Counted from the stretch's first letter, positions 49,411-63,855 are shown. The stretch is 64,000 bases of DNA from Phorcus lineatus (GCA_921293015.1 OV121086.1:42053402-42117401); one strand, 5' to 3'. The notes: a model not told the origin generated them from the letters alone. Numbers and translations: made by a program.

Positions 49411-52190
49411 TTTTGGTCAAAATCGGCTCTTTGTAAGTGGTTAAGCTCGAATCTGGAGCCCAAACGAAAAATCCGACTGAAAATTTGTTTTGCTCAATCG
49501 ATAGAACACATTGTGATGTACATTTGATGAAAGTTTGGTTTGGAAATATGCATTTTTAAGAAAGTTATCGTGCTCGGTACAACATAATGCATATTTTCGA
49601 CTTAGTCTTTTTCCGCGATTTTGGTCAAAATCGGCTATTTGTAAGTGGTTAAGCTCGAATCTGGAGCCCAAACGAAAAATCCGACTGAAAATTTGTTTTG
49701 CTCAATCGATAGAACACATTGTGATGTACATTTGATGAAAGTTTGGTTTGGAAATATGCATTTTTAAGAAAGTTATCGTGCTCGGTACAACATAATGCAT
49801 ATTTTCGACTTAGTCTTTTTCCGCGATTTTGGTCAAAATCGGCTATTTGTAAGTGGTTAAGCTCGAATCTGGAGCCCAAACGAAAAATCCGACTGAAAAT
49901 TTGTTTTGCTCCATCGATATAACACATTGTGATGTACATTTGATGAAAGTTTGGTTTGGAAATATGCATTTTTAAGAAAGTAATCGTGCTCGGTACAACA
50001 TAATGCATATTTTCGACTTAGTCTTTTTCCGCGATTTTGGTCAAAATCGGCTATTTGTAAGTGAATAAGCTCGAATCTGGAGCCCAAACGAAAAATCGGA
50101 CTGAAAATTTGTTTTGCTCCATCGATAGAACACATTGTGATGTACATTTGATGAAAGTTTGGTTTGGAAATATGCATTTTTAAGAAAGTAATCGTGCTCG
50201 GTATAACATAATGCATATTTTCGACTTAGTCTTTTTCCGCGATTTTGGTCAAAATCGGCTATTTGTAAGTGGTTAAGCTCGACTCTGGAGCCTAAACGAA
50301 AAATCCGACTGAAAATTTGTTTTGCTCCATCGATAGAACACATTGTGATGTACATTTGATGAAAGTTTGGTTTGGAAATATGCATTTTTAAGAAAGTTAT
50401 CGTGCTCGGTACAACATAATGCATTTTTTCGACTTAGTCTTTTTCCGCGATTTTGGTCAAAATCGGCTATTTGTAAGTGGTTAAGTTTGAATCTGGAGCC
50501 CAAATGAAAAATCGGACTGAAAATTTGTTTTGCTCAATCGATAGAACACATTGTGATGTACATTTAAAGAAAGTTTGGTTTGGAAATATGCATTTTTAAG
50601 AAAGTTATCGTGCTCGGAATAACATAATGCATATTTTCGACTTAGTCTTTTTCCGCGATTTTGGTCAAAATCGGCTATTTGTAAGTGGTTAAGCTCGAAT
50701 CTGGAGCCCAAACGAAAAATCCGACTGAAAATTTGTTTTGCTCAATCGATAGAACACATTGTGATGTACATTTGATGAAAGTGTGGTTTGGAAATATGCA
50801 TTTTTAAGAAAGTTATCGTGCTCGGTACAACATAATGCATATTTTCGACTTAGTCTTTTTCCGCGATTTTGGTCAAAATCGGCTCTTTGTAAGTGGTTAA
50901 GCTCGAATCTGGAGCCCAAACGAAAAATCCGACTGAAAATTTGTTTTGCTCAATCGATAGAACACATTGTGATGTACATTTGATGAAAGTTTGGTTTGGA
51001 AATATGCATTTTTAAGAAAGTTATCGTGCCCGGTACAACATAATGCATATTTTCGACTTAGTCTTTTTCCGCGATTTTGGTCAAAATCGGCTCTTTGTAA
51101 GTGGTTAAGCTCGAATCTGGAGCCCAAACGAAAAATCCGACTGAAAATTTGTTTTGCTCAATCGATAGAACACATTGTGATGTACATTTGATGAAAGTTT
51201 GGTTTGGAAATATGCATTTTTAAGAAAGTTATCGTGCTCGGTACAACATAATGCATATTTTCGACTTAGTCTTTTTCCGCGATTTTGGTCAAAATCGGCT
51301 ATTTGTAAGTGGTTAAGCTCGAATCTGGAGCCCAAACGAAAAATCCGACTGAAAATTTGTTTTGCTCCATCGATAGAACACATTGTGATGTACATTTGAT
51401 GAAAGTTTGGTTTGGAAATATGCATTTTTAAGAAAGTTATCGTGCTCGGTACAACATAATGCATATTTTCGACTTAGTCTTTTTCCGCGATTTTGGTCAA
51501 AATCGGCTCTTTGTAAGTGGTTAAGCTCGAATCTGGAGCCCAAACGAAAAATCCGACTGAAAATTTGTTTTGCTCAATCGATAGAACACATTGTGATGTA
51601 CATTTGATGAAAGTTTGGTTTGGAAATATGCATTTTTAAGAAAGTTATCGTGCTCGGTACAACATAATGCATATTTTCGACTTAGTCTTTTTCCGCGATT
51701 TTGGTCAAAATCGGCTATTTGTAAGTGGTTAAGCTCGAATCTGGAGCCCAAACGAAAAATCCGACTGAAAATTTGTTTTGCTCCATCGATAGAACACATT
51801 GTGATGTACATTTGATGAAAGTTTGGTTTGGAAATATGCAATTTTAAGAAAGTTATCGTGCTCGGTACAACATAATGCATATTTTCGACTTAGTCTTTTT
51901 CCGCGATTTTGGTCAAAATCGGCTATTTGTAAGTGGTTAAGCTCGAATCTGGAGCCCAAACGAAAAATCGGACTGAAAATTTGTTTTGCTCCATCGATAT
52001 AACACATTGTGATGTACATTTGATGAAAGTGTGGTTTGGAAATATGCATTTTTAAGAAAGTAATCGTGCTCGGTATAACATAATGCATATTTTCGACTTA
52101 GTCTTTTTCCGCGATTTTGGTCAAAATCGGCTATTTGTAAGTGGTTAAGCTCGACTCTGGAGCCCAAACGAAAAATCCGACTGAAAATTT
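49223..52190 (+). repeat. Left block of the zone F duplication (41/42-monomer offset)
   Basis: From 49,223 to about 51,408 it matches 57,751-59,936 at an offset of 8,528 bp (41 monomers). From about 51,530 to 52,190 it matches about 60,266-60,926 at 8,736 bp (42 monomers). One extra monomer was therefore gained or lost in between. Shared rare markers are GTGAATAAGC, GAGCCTAAAC, TTAAGTTTGA and a TTTAAAGAAAG monomer. Copy 245 has CTCTTTG where its partner has CTATTTG. Confidence 0.82.
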
Positions 52191-54287
52191 GTTTTGCTAA
52201 ATCGATAGAACACATTGTGATGTACATTTGATGAAAGTTTGGTTTGGAAATATGCATTTTTAAGAAAGTTATCGTGCCCGGTACAACATAATGCATATTT
52301 TCGACTTAGTCTTTTTCCGCGATTTTGGTCAAAATCGGCTCTTTGTAAGTGGTTAAGCTCGAATCTGGAGCCCAAACGAAAAATCCGACTGAAAATTTGT
52401 TTTGCTCCATCGATAGAACACATTGTGATGTACATTTGATGAAAGTTTGGTTTGGAAATATGCATTTTTAAGAAAGTTATCGTGCTCGGTACAACATAAT
52501 GCATATTTTCGACTTAGTCTTTTTCCGCGATTTTGGTCAAAATCGGCTATTTGTAAGTGGTTAAGCTCGAATCTGGAGCCCAAACGAAAAATCGGACTGA
52601 AAATTTGTTTTGCTCCATCGATATAACACATTGTGATGTACATTTGATGAAAGTGTGGTTTGGAAATATGCATTTTTAAGAAAGTAATCGTGCTCGGTAT
52701 AACATAATGCATATTTTCGACTTAGTCTTTTTCCGCGATTTTGGTCAAAATCGGCTATTTGTAAGTGGTTAAGCTCGACTCTGGAGCCCAAACGAAAAAT
52801 CCGACTGAAAATTTGTTTTGCTAAATCGATAGAACACATTGTGATGTACATTTGATGAAAGTTTGGTTTGGAAATATGCATTTTTAAGAAAGTTATCGTG
52901 CCCGGTACAACATAATGCATATTTTCGACTTAGTCTTTTTCCGCGATTTTGGTCAAAATCGGCTCTTTGTAAGTGGTTAAGCTCGAATCTGGAGCCCAAA
53001 CGAAAAATCCGACTGAAAATTTGTTTTGCTCCATCGATAGAACACATTGTGATGTACATTTGATGAAAGTTTGGTTTGGAAATATGCATTTTTAAGAAAG
53101 TTATCGTGCTCGGTACAACATAATGCATATTTTCGACTTAGTCTTTTTCCGCGATTTTGGTCAAAATCGGCTATTTGTAAGTGGTTAAGCTCGAATCTGG
53201 AGCCCAAACGAAAAATCCGACTGAAAATTTGTTTTGCTCCATCGATAGAACACATTGTGATGTACATTTGATGAAAGTTTGGTTTGGAAATATGCAATTT
53301 TAAGAAAGTTATCGTGCTCGGTACAACATAATGCATATTTTCGACTTAGTCTTTTTCCGCGATTTTGGTCAAAATCGGCTATTTGTAAGTGGTTAAGCTC
53401 GAATCTGGAGCCCAAACGAAAAATCGGACTGAAAATTTGTTTTGCTCCATCGATATAACACATTGTGATGTACATTTGATGAAAGTGTGGTTTGGAAATA
53501 TGCATTTTTAAGAAAGTAATCGTGCTCGGTATAACATAATGCATATTTTCGACTTAGTCTTTTTCCGCGATTTTGGTCAAAATCGGCTATTTGTAAGTGG
53601 TTAAGCTCGACTCTGGAGCCCAAACGAAAAATCCGACTGAAAATTTGTTTTGCTAAATCGATAGAACACATTGTGATGTACATTTGATGAAAGTTTGGTT
53701 TGGAAATATGCATTTTTAAGAAAGTTATCGTGCCCGGTACAACATAATGCATATTTTCGACTTAGTCTTTTTCCGCGATTTTGGTCAAAATCGGCTCTTT
53801 GTAAGTGGTTAAGCTCGAATCTGGAGCCCAAACGAAAAATCCGACTGAAAATTTGTTTTGCTCAATCGATAGAACACATTGTGATGTACATTTGATGAAA
53901 GTTTGGTTTGGAAATATGCATTTTTAAGAAAGTTATCGTGCTCGGTACAACATAATGCATATTTTCGACTTAGTCTTTTTCCGCGATTTTGGTCAAAATC
54001 GGCTATTTGTAAGTGGTTAAGCTCGAATCTGGAGCCCAAACGAAAAATCCGACTGAAAATTTGTTTTGCTCCATCGATAGAACACATTGTGATGTACATT
54101 TGATGAAAGTGTGGTTTGGAAATATGCATTTTTAAGAAAGTAATCGTGCTCGGTACAACATAATGCATATTTTCGACTTAGTCTTTTTCCGCGATTTTGG
54201 TCAAAATCGGCTCTTTGTAAGTGGTTAAGCTCGAATCTGGAGCCCAAACGAAAAATCCGACTGAAAATTTGTTTTGCTCAATCGATA

Positions 54288-57200
54288 GAACACATTGTGA
54301 TGTACATTTGATGAAAGTTTGGTTTGGAAATATGCATTTTTAAGAAAGTTATCGTGCTCGGTACAACATAATGCATATTTTCGACTTAGTCTTTTTCCGC
54401 GATTTTGGTCAAAATCGGCTCTTTGTAAGTGGTTAAGCTCGAATCTGGAGCCCAAACGAAAAATCCGACTGAAAATTTGTTTTGCTCAATCGATAGAACA
54501 CATTGTGATGTACATTTGATGAAAGTTTGGTTTGGAAATATGCATTTTTAAGAAAGTTATCGTGCTCGGTACAACATAATGCATATTTTCGACTTAGTCT
54601 TTTTCCGCGATTTTGGTCAAAATCGGCTATTTGTAAGTGGTTAAGCTCGAATCTGGAGCCCAAACGAAAAATCCGACTGAAAATTTGTTTTGCTCCATCG
54701 ATAGAACACATTGTGATGTACATTTGATGAAAGTTTGGTTTGGAAATATGCAATTTTAAGAAAGTTATCGTGCTCGGTACAACATAATGCATATTTTCGA
54801 CTTAGTCTTTTTCCGCGATTTTGGTCAAAATCGGCTATTTGTAAGTGGTTAAGCTCGAATCTGGAGCCCAAACGAAAAATCCGACTGAAAATTTGTTTTG
54901 CTCCATCGATATAACACATTGTGATGTACATTTGATGAAAGTGTGGTTTGGAAATATGCATTTTTAAGAAAGTAATCGTGCTCGGTACAACATAATGCAT
55001 ATTTTCGACTTAGTCTTTTTCCGCGATTTTGGTCAAAATCGGCTCTTTGTAAGTGGTTAAGCTCGAATCTGGAGCCCAAACGAAAAATCCGACTGAAAAT
55101 TTGTTTTGCTCAATCGATAGAACACATTGTGATGTACATTTGATGAAAGTTTGGTTTGGAAATATGCATTTTTAAGAAAGTTATCGTGCCCGGTACAACA
55201 TAATGCATATTTTCGACTTAGTCTTTTTCCGCGATTTTGGTCAAAATCGGCTCTTTGTAAGTGGTTAAGCTCGAATCTGGAGCCCAAACGAAAAATCCGA
55301 CTGAAAATTTGTTTTGCTCAATCGATAGAACACATTGTGATGTACATTTGATGAAAGTTTGGTTTGGAAATATGCATTTTTAAGAAAGTTATCGTGCTCG
55401 GTACAACATAATGCATATTTTCGACTTAGTCTTTTTCCGCGATTTTGGTCAAAATCGGCTATTTGTAAGTGGTTAAGCTCGAATCTGGAGCCCAAACGAA
55501 AAATCCGACTGAAAATTTGTTTTGCTCCATCGATATAACACATTGTGATGTACATTTGATGAAAGTGTGGTTTGGAAATATGCATTTTTAAGAAAGTTAT
55601 CCTGCTCGGTACAACATAATGCATATTTTCGACTTAGTCTTTTTCCGCGATTTTGGTCAAAATCGGCTCTTTGTAAGTGGTTAAGCTCGAATCTGGAGCC
55701 CAAACGAAAAATCCGACTGAAAATTTGTTTTGCTCAATCGATAGAACACATTGTGATGTACATTTGATGAAAGTTTGGTTTGGAAATATGCATTTTTAAG
55801 AAAGTTATCGTGCCCGGTACAACATAATGCATATTTTCGACTTAGTCTTTTTCCGCGATTTTGGTCAAAATCGGCTCTTTGTAAGTGGTTAAGCTCGAAT
55901 CTGGAGCCCAAACGAAAAATCCGACTGAAAATTTGTTTTGCTCAATCGATAGAACACATTGTGATGTACATTTGATGAAAGTTTGGTTTGGAAATATGCA
56001 TTTTTAAGAAAGTTATCGTGCTCGGTACAACATAATGCATATTTTCGACTTAGTCTTTTTCCGCGATTTTGGTCAAAATCGGCTCTTTGTAAGTGGTTAA
56101 GCTCGAATCTGGAGCCCAAACGAAAAATCCGACTGAAAATTTGTTTTGCTCAATCGATAGAACACATTGTGATGTACATTTGATGAAAGTTTGGTTTGGA
56201 AATATGCATTTTTAAGAAAGTTATCGTGCTCGGTACAACATAATGCATATTTTCGACTTAGTCTTTTTCCGCGATTTTGGTCAAAATCGGCTATTTGTAA
56301 GTGGTTAAGCTCGAATCTGGAGCCCAAACGAAAAATCCGACTGAAAATTTGTTTTGCTCCATCGATAGAACACATTGTGATGTACATTTGATGAAAGTTT
56401 GGTTTGGAAATATGCAATTTTAAGAAAGTTATCGTGCTCGGTACAACATAATGCATATTTTCGACTTAGTCTTTTTCCGCGATTTTGGTCAAAATCGGCT
56501 ATTTGTAAGTGGTTAAGCTCGAATCTGGAGCCCAAACGAAAAATCCGACTGAAAATTTGTTTTGCTCCATCGATATAACACATTGTGATGTACATTTGAT
56601 GAAAGTGTGGTTTGGAAATATGCATTTTTAAGAAAGTAATCGTGCTCGGTACAACATAATGCATATTTTCGACTTAGTCTTTTTCCGCGATTTTGGTCAA
56701 AATCGGCTCTTTGTAAGTGGTTAAGCTCGAATCTGGAGCCCAAACGAAAAATCCGACTGAAAATTTGTTTTGCTCAATCGATAGAACACATTGTGATGTA
56801 CATTTGATGAAAGTTTGGTTTGGAAATATGCATTTTTAAGAAAGTTATCGTGCCCGGTACAACATAATGCATATTTTCGACTTAGTCTTTTTCCGCGATT
56901 TTGGTCAAAATCGGCTCTTTGTAAGTGGTTAAGCTCGAATCTGGAGCCCAAACGAAAAATCCGACTGAAAATTTGTTTTGCTCAATCGATAGAACACATT
57001 GTGATGTACATTTGATGAAAGTTTGGTTTGGAAATATGCATTTTTAAGAAAGTTATCGTGCTCGGTACAACATAATGCATATTTTCGACTTAGTCTTTTT
57101 CCGCGATTTTGGTCAAAATCGGCTATTTGTAAGTGGTTAAGCTCGAATCTGGAGCCCAAACGAAAAATCCGACTGAAAATTTGTTTTGCTCCATCGATAT

Positions 57201-57615
57201 AACACATTGTGATGTACATTTGATGAAAGTGTGGTTTGGAAATATGCATTTTTAAGAAAGTTATCCTGCTCGGTACAACATAATGCATATTTTCGACTTA
57301 GTCTTTTTCCGCGATTTTGGTCAAAATCGGCTCTTTGTAAGTGGTTAAGCTCGAATCTGGAGCCCAAACGAAAAATCCGACTGAAAATTTGTTTTGCTCA
57401 ATCGATAGAACACATTGTGATGTACATTTGATGAAAGTTTGGTTTGGAAATATGCATTTTTAAGAAAGTTATCGTGCCCGGTACAACATAATGCATATTT
57501 TCGACTTAGTCTTTTTCCGCGATTTTGGTCAAAATCGGCTCTTTGTAAGTGGTTAAGCTCGAATCTGGAGCCCAAACGAAAAATCCGACTGAAAATTTGT
57601 TTTGCTCAATCGATA
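54288..57615 (+). repeat. 8-mer tandem duplication, 1,664 bp twice
   Basis: Copies 262-269 (54,288-55,951) and 270-277 (55,952-57,615) repeat eight monomers in order. The second-last unit member has GTTATCCTGC with CTCTTTG, and each unit ends with a GTGCCCGG monomer. I noticed no difference between the two units. Confidence 0.88.
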
Positions 57616-57750
57616 GAACACATTGTGATGTACATTTGATGAAAGTTTGGTTTGGAAATATGCATTTTTAAGAAAGTTATCGTGCTCGGTACAACATAAT
57701 GCATATTTTCGACTTAGTCTTTTTCCGCGATTTTGGTCAAAATCGGCTCT

Positions 57751-60700
57751 TTGTAAGTGGTTAAGCTCGAATCTGGAGCCCAAACGAAAAATCCGACTGA
57801 AAATTTGTTTTGCTCCATCGATAGAACACATTGTGATGTACATTTGATGAAAGTGTGGTTTGGAAATATGCATTTTTAAGAAAGTAATCGTGCTCGGTAC
57901 AACATAATGCATATTTTCGACTTAGTCTTTTTCCGCGATTTTGGTCAAAATCGGCTCTTTGTAAGTGGTTAAGCTCGAATCTGGAGCCCAAACGAAAAAT
58001 CCGACTGAAAATTTGTTTTGCTCAATCGATAGAACACATTGTGATGTACATTTGATGAAAGTTTGGTTTGGAAATATGCATTTTTAAGAAAGTTATCGTG
58101 CTCGGTACAACATAATGCATATTTTCGACTTAGTCTTTTTCCGCGATTTTGGTCAAAATCGGCTATTTGTAAGTGGTTAAGCTCGAATCTGGAGCCCAAA
58201 CGAAAAATCCGACTGAAAATTTGTTTTGCTCAATCGATAGAACACATTGTGATGTACATTTGATGAAAGTTTGGTTTGGAAATATGCATTTTTAAGAAAG
58301 TTATCGTGCTCGGTACAACATAATGCATATTTTCGACTTAGTCTTTTTCCGCGATTTTGGTCAAAATCGGCTATTTGTAAGTGGTTAAGCTCGAATCTGG
58401 AGCCCAAACGAAAAATCCGACTGAAAATTTGTTTTGCTCCATCGATATAACACATTGTGATGTACATTTGATGAAAGTTTGGTTTGGAAATATGCATTTT
58501 TAAGAAAGTAATCGTGCTCGGTACAACATAATGCATATTTTCGACTTAGTCTTTTTCCGCGATTTTGGTCAAAATCGGCTATTTGTAATTGAATAAGCTC
58601 GAATCTGGAGCCCAAACGAAAAATCGGACTGAAAATTTGTTTTGCTCCATCGATAGAACACATTGTGATGTACATTTGATGAAAGTTTGGTTTGGAAATA
58701 TGCATTTTTAAGAAAGTAATCGTGCTCGGTATAACATAATGCATATTTTCGACTTAGTCTTTTTCCGCGATTTTGGTCAAAATCGGCTATTTGTAAGTGG
58801 TTAAGCTCGACTCTGGAGCCTAAACGAAAAATCCGACTGAAAATTTGTTTTGCTCCATCGATAGAACACATTGTGATGTACATTTGATGAAAGTTTGGTT
58901 TGGAAATATGCATTTTTAAGAAAGTTATCGTGCTCGGTACAACATAATGCATTTTTTCGACTTAGTCTTTTTCCGCGATTTTGGTCAAAATCGGCTATTT
59001 GTAAGTGGTTAAGTTTGAATCTGGAGCCCAAATGAAAAATCGGACTGAAAATTTGTTTTGCTCAATCGATAGAACACATTGTGATGTACATTTAAAGAAA
59101 GTTTGGTTTGGAAATATGCATTTTTAAGAAAGTTATCGTGCTCGTAATAACATAATGCATATTTTCGACTTAGTCTTTTTCCGCGATTTTGGTCAAAATC
59201 GGCTATTTGTAAGTGGTTAAGCTCGAATCTGGAGCCCAAACGAAAAATCCGACTGAAAATTTGTTTTGCTCAATCGATAGAACACATTGTGATGTACATT
59301 TGATGAAAGTGTGGTTTGGAAATATGCATTTTTAAGAAAGTTATCGTGCTCGGTACAACATAATGCATATTTTCGACTTAGTCTTTTTCCGCGATTTTGG
59401 TCAAAATCGGCTATTTGTAAGTGGTTAAGCTCGAATCTGGAGCCCAAACGAAAAATCCGACTGAAAATTTGTTTTGCTCAATCGATAGAACACATTGTGA
59501 TGTACATTTGATGAAAGTTTGGTTTGGAAATATGCATTTTTAAGAAAGTTATCGTGCCCGGTACAACATAATGCATATTTTCGACTTAGTCTTTTTCCGC
59601 GATTTTGGTCAAAATCGGCTCTTTGTAAGTGGTTAAGCTCGAATCTGGAGCCCAAACGAAAAATCCGACTGAAAATTTGTTTTGCTCAATCGATAGAACA
59701 CATTGTGATGTACATTTGATGAAAGTTTGGTTTGGAAATATGCATTTTTAAGAAAGTTATCGTGCTCGGTACAACATAATGCATATTTTCGACTTAGTCT
59801 TTTTCCGCGATTTTGGTCAAAATCGGCTATTTGTAAGTGGTTAAGCTCGAATCTGGAGCCCAAACGAAAAATCCGACTGAAAATTTGTTTTGCTCCATCG
59901 ATAGAACACATTGTGATGTACATTTGATGAAAGTGTGGTTTGGAAATATGCATTTTTAAGAAAGTAATCGTGCTCGGTACAACATAATGCATATTTTCGA
60001 CTTAGTCTTTTTCCGCGATTTTGGTCAAAATCGGCTCTTTGTAAGTGGTTAAGCTCGAATCTGGAGCCCAAACGAAAAATCCGACTGAAAATTTGTTTTG
60101 CTCAATCGATAGAACACATTGTGATGTACATTTGATGAAAGTTTGGTTTGGAAATATGCATTTTTAAGAAAGTTATCGTGCTCGGTACAACATAATGCAT
60201 ATTTTCGACTTAGTCTTTTTCCGCGATTTTGGTCAAAATCGGCTCTTTGTAAGTGGTTAAGCTCGAATCTGGAGCCCAAACGAAAAATCCGACTGAAAAT
60301 TTGTTTTGCTCAATCGATAGAACACATTGTGATGTACATTTGATGAAAGTTTGGTTTGGAAATATGCATTTTTAAGAAAGTTATCGTGCTCGGTACAACA
60401 TAATGCATATTTTCGACTTAGTCTTTTTCCGCGATTTTGGTCAAAATCGGCTATTTGTAAGTGGTTAAGCTCGAATCTGGAGCCCAAACGAAAAATCCGA
60501 CTGAAAATTTGTTTTGCTCCATCGATAGAACACATTGTGATGTACATTTGATGAAAGTTTGGTTTGGAAATATGCAATTTTAAGAAAGTTATCGTGCTCG
60601 GTACAACATAATGCATATTTTCGACTTAGTCTTTTTCCGCGATTTTGGTCAAAATCGGCTATTTGTAAGTGGTTAAGCTCGAATCTGGAGCCCAAACGAA

Positions 60701-60926
60701 AAATCGGACTGAAAATTTGTTTTGCTCCATCGATATAACACATTGTGATGTACATTTGATGAAAGTGTGGTTTGGAAATATGCATTTTTAAGAAAGTAAT
60801 CGTGCTCGGTATAACATAATGCATATTTTCGACTTAGTCTTTTTCCGCGATTTTGGTCAAAATCGGCTATTTGTAAGTGGTTAAGCTCGACTCTGGAGCC
60901 CAAACGAAAAATCCGACTGAAAATTT
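57751..60926 (+). repeat. Right block of the zone F duplication
   Basis: Partner of 49,223-52,190. Private changes here include G to T at 58,589 (TTGTAATTG) and CTCGTAATAAC at about 59,155, where the left block has CTCGGAATAAC. The few private changes indicate a young duplication. Confidence 0.82.
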
Positions 60927-60943
60927 GTTTTGCTCAATCGATA

Positions 60944-63855
60944 GAACACATTGTGATGTACATTTGATGAAAGTTTGGTTTGGAAATATGCATTTTTAAG
61001 AAAGTTATCGTGCTCGGTATAACATAATGCATATTTTCGACTTAGTCTTTTTCCGCGATTTTGGTCAAAATCGGCTATTTGTAAGTGGTTAAGCTCGAAT
61101 CTGAAACCCAAACGAAAAATCCGACTGAAAATTTGTTTTGCTCAATCGATAGAACACATTGTGATGTACATTTGATGAAAGTTTGGTTTGGAAATATGCA
61201 TTTTTAAGAAAGTTATCGTGCTCGGTACAACATAATGCATATTTTCGACTTAGTCTTTTTCCGCGATTTTGGTCAAAATCGGCTATTTGTAAGTGGTTAA
61301 GCTCGAATCTGGAGCCCAAACGAAAAATCCGACTGAAAATTTGTTTTGCTCCATCGATATAACACATTGTGATGTACATTTGATGAAAGTGTGGTTTGGA
61401 AATATGCATTTTTAAGAAAGTAATCGTGCTCGGTACAACATAATGCATATTTTCGACTTAGTCTTTTTCCGCGATTTTGGTCAAAATCGGCTATTTGTAA
61501 GTGGTTAAGCTCGAATCTGGAGCCCAAACGAAAAATCCGACTGAAAATTTGTTTTGCTCCATCGATATAACACATTGTGATGTACATTTGATGAAAGTGT
61601 GGTTTGGAAATATGCATTTTTAAGAAAGTAATCGTGCTCGGTACAACATAATGCATATTTTCGACTTAGTCTTTTTCCGCGATTTTGGTCAAAATCGGCT
61701 CTTTGTAAGTGGTTAAGCTCGAATCTGGAGCCCAAACGAAAAATCCGACTGAAAATTTGTTTTGCTCCATCGATATAACACATTGTGATGTACATTTGAT
61801 GAAAGTGTGGTTTAGAAATATGCATTTTTAAGAAAGTTATCCTGCTCGGTACAACATAATGCATATTTTCGACTTAGTCTTTTTCCGCGATTTTGGTCAA
61901 AATCGGCTATTTGTAAGTGGTTAAGCTCGAATCTGGAGCCCAAACGAAAAATCCGACTGAAAATTTGTTTTGCTCATTCGATAGAACACATTGTGATGTA
62001 CATTTGATGAAAGTTTGGTTTGGAAATATGCATTTTTAAGAAAGTTATCGTGCTCGGAATAACATAATGCATATTTTTGACTTAGTCTTTTTCCGCGATT
62101 TTGGTCAAAATCGGCTATTTGTAAGTGGTTAAGCTCGAATCTGGAGCCCAAACGAAAAATCGGACTGAAAATTTGTTTTGCTCCATCGATAGAACACATT
62201 GTGATGTACATTTGATGAAAGTTTGGTTTGGAAATATGCATTTTTAAGAAAGTTATCGTGCTCGGTATAACATAATGCATATTTTCGACTTAGTCTTTTT
62301 CCGCGATTTTGGTCAAAATCGGCTATTTGTAAGTGGTTAAGCTCGAATCTGAAACCCAAACGAAAAATCCGACTGAAAATTTGTTTTGCTCAATCGATAG
62401 AACACATTGTGATGTACATTTGATGAAAGTTTGGTTTGGAAATATGCATTTTTAAGAAAGTTATCGTGCTCGGTATAACATAATGCATATTTTCGACTTA
62501 GTCTTTTTCCGCGATTTTGGTCAAAATCGGCTATTTGTAAGTGGTTAAGCTCGAATCTGAAACCCAAACGAAAAATCCGACTGAAAATTTGTTTTGCTCA
62601 ATCGATAGAACACATTGTGATGTACATTTGATGAAAGTTTGGTTTGGAAATATGCATTTTTAAGAAAGTTATCGTGCTCGGTACAACATAATGCATATTT
62701 TCGACTTAGTCTTTTTCCGCGATTTTGGTCAAAATCGGCTATTTGTAAGTGGTTAAGCTCGAATCTGGAGCCCAAACGAAAAATCCGACTGAAAATTTGT
62801 TTTGCTCCATCGATATAACACATTGTGATGTACATTTGATGAAAGTGTGGTTTGGAAATATGCATTTTTAAGAAAGTAATCGTGCTCGGTACAACATAAT
62901 GCATATTTTCGACTTAGTCTTTTTCCGCGATTTTGGTCAAAATCGGCTATTTGTAAGTGGTTAAGCTCGAATCTGGAGCCCAAACGAAAAATCCGACTGA
63001 AAATTTGTTTTGCTCCATCGATATAACACATTGTGATGTACATTTGATGAAAGTGTGGTTTGGAAATATGCATTTTTAAGAAAGTAATCGTGCTCGGTAC
63101 AACATAATGCATATTTTCGACTTAGTCTTTTTCCGCGATTTTGGTCAAAATCGGCTCTTTGTAAGTGGTTAAGCTCGAATCTGGAGCCCAAACGAAAAAT
63201 CCGACTGAAAATTTGTTTTGCTCCATCGATATAACACATTGTGATGTACATTTGATGAAAGTGTGGTTTAGAAATATGCATTTTTAAGAAAGTTATCGTG
63301 CTCGGTACAACATAATGCATATTTTCGACTTAGTCTTTTTCCGCGATTTTGGTCAAAATCGGCTATTTGTAAGTGGTTAAGCTCGAATCTGGAGCCCAAA
63401 CGAAAAATCCGACTGAAAATTTGTTTTGCTCATTCGATAGAACACATTGTGATGTACATTTGATGAAAGTTTGGTTTGGAAATATGCATTTTTAAGAAAG
63501 TTATCGTGCTCGGAATAACATAATGCATATTTTTGACTTAGTCTTTTTCCGCGATTTTGGTCAAAATCGGCTATTTGTAAGTGGTTAAGCTCGAATCTGG
63601 AGCCCAAACGAAAAATCGGACTGAAAATTTGTTTTGCTCCATCGATAGAACACATTGTGATGTACATTTGATGAAAGTTTGGTTTGGAAATATGCATTTT
63701 TAAGAAAGTTATCGTGCTCGGTATAACATAATGCATATTTTCGACTTAGTCTTTTTCCGCGATTTTGGTCAAAATCGGCTATTTGTAAGTGGTTAAGCTC
63801 GAATCTGAAACCCAAACGAAAAATCCGACTGAAAATTTGTTTTGCTCAATCGATA
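60944..63855 (+). repeat. Zone G: 7-mer higher-order repeat, 1,456 bp twice
   Basis: Copies 294-300 and 301-307 repeat seven monomers. The marker is CTGAAACCC in place of CTGGAGCCC (two G to A changes), at about 61,103, 62,351, 62,559 and 63,807. Other shared markers are GTTTAGAAATATG and GGAATAAC with TTTTTGACTT. A difference is GTTATCCTGC at about 61,838-61,847 against GTTATCGTGC in the second unit. The CTGAAACCC change is not seen outside this zone, so this HOR is the youngest local innovation at the right side of the window. Confidence 0.88.

Larger units (their letters stand above)
49296..60943 (+). repeat. Zone F: mixed zone with 3-mer, 8-mer and 41/42-monomer duplications
   Basis: Copies 238-293. 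GATTGTGG and AATATGC monomers of zone E are absent. Distinctive monomers are GTGAATAAGC (copy 241), GAGCCTAAAC, TTAAGTTTGA with AAATGAAAA (copy 243), and a GTATAAC/CGACTC monomer ending CTAAATCGATA (copies 251, 254, 258). The last type occurs three times within 3-4 monomers of each other at about 52,000-53,660. The zone is bracketed by near-identical blocks at about 49.2-52.2 kb and 57.8-60.9 kb, as if one HOR turn is complete and the next has begun. Confidence 0.8.

Noticed and set aside
50055-50075. Polyadenylation-like AATAAG at the GTGAATAAGC variant, and TATA-like words elsewhere
   Set aside because: They arise from one or two substitutions in A/T-rich repeat DNA, lack any linked gene structure and occur in isolated copies only.
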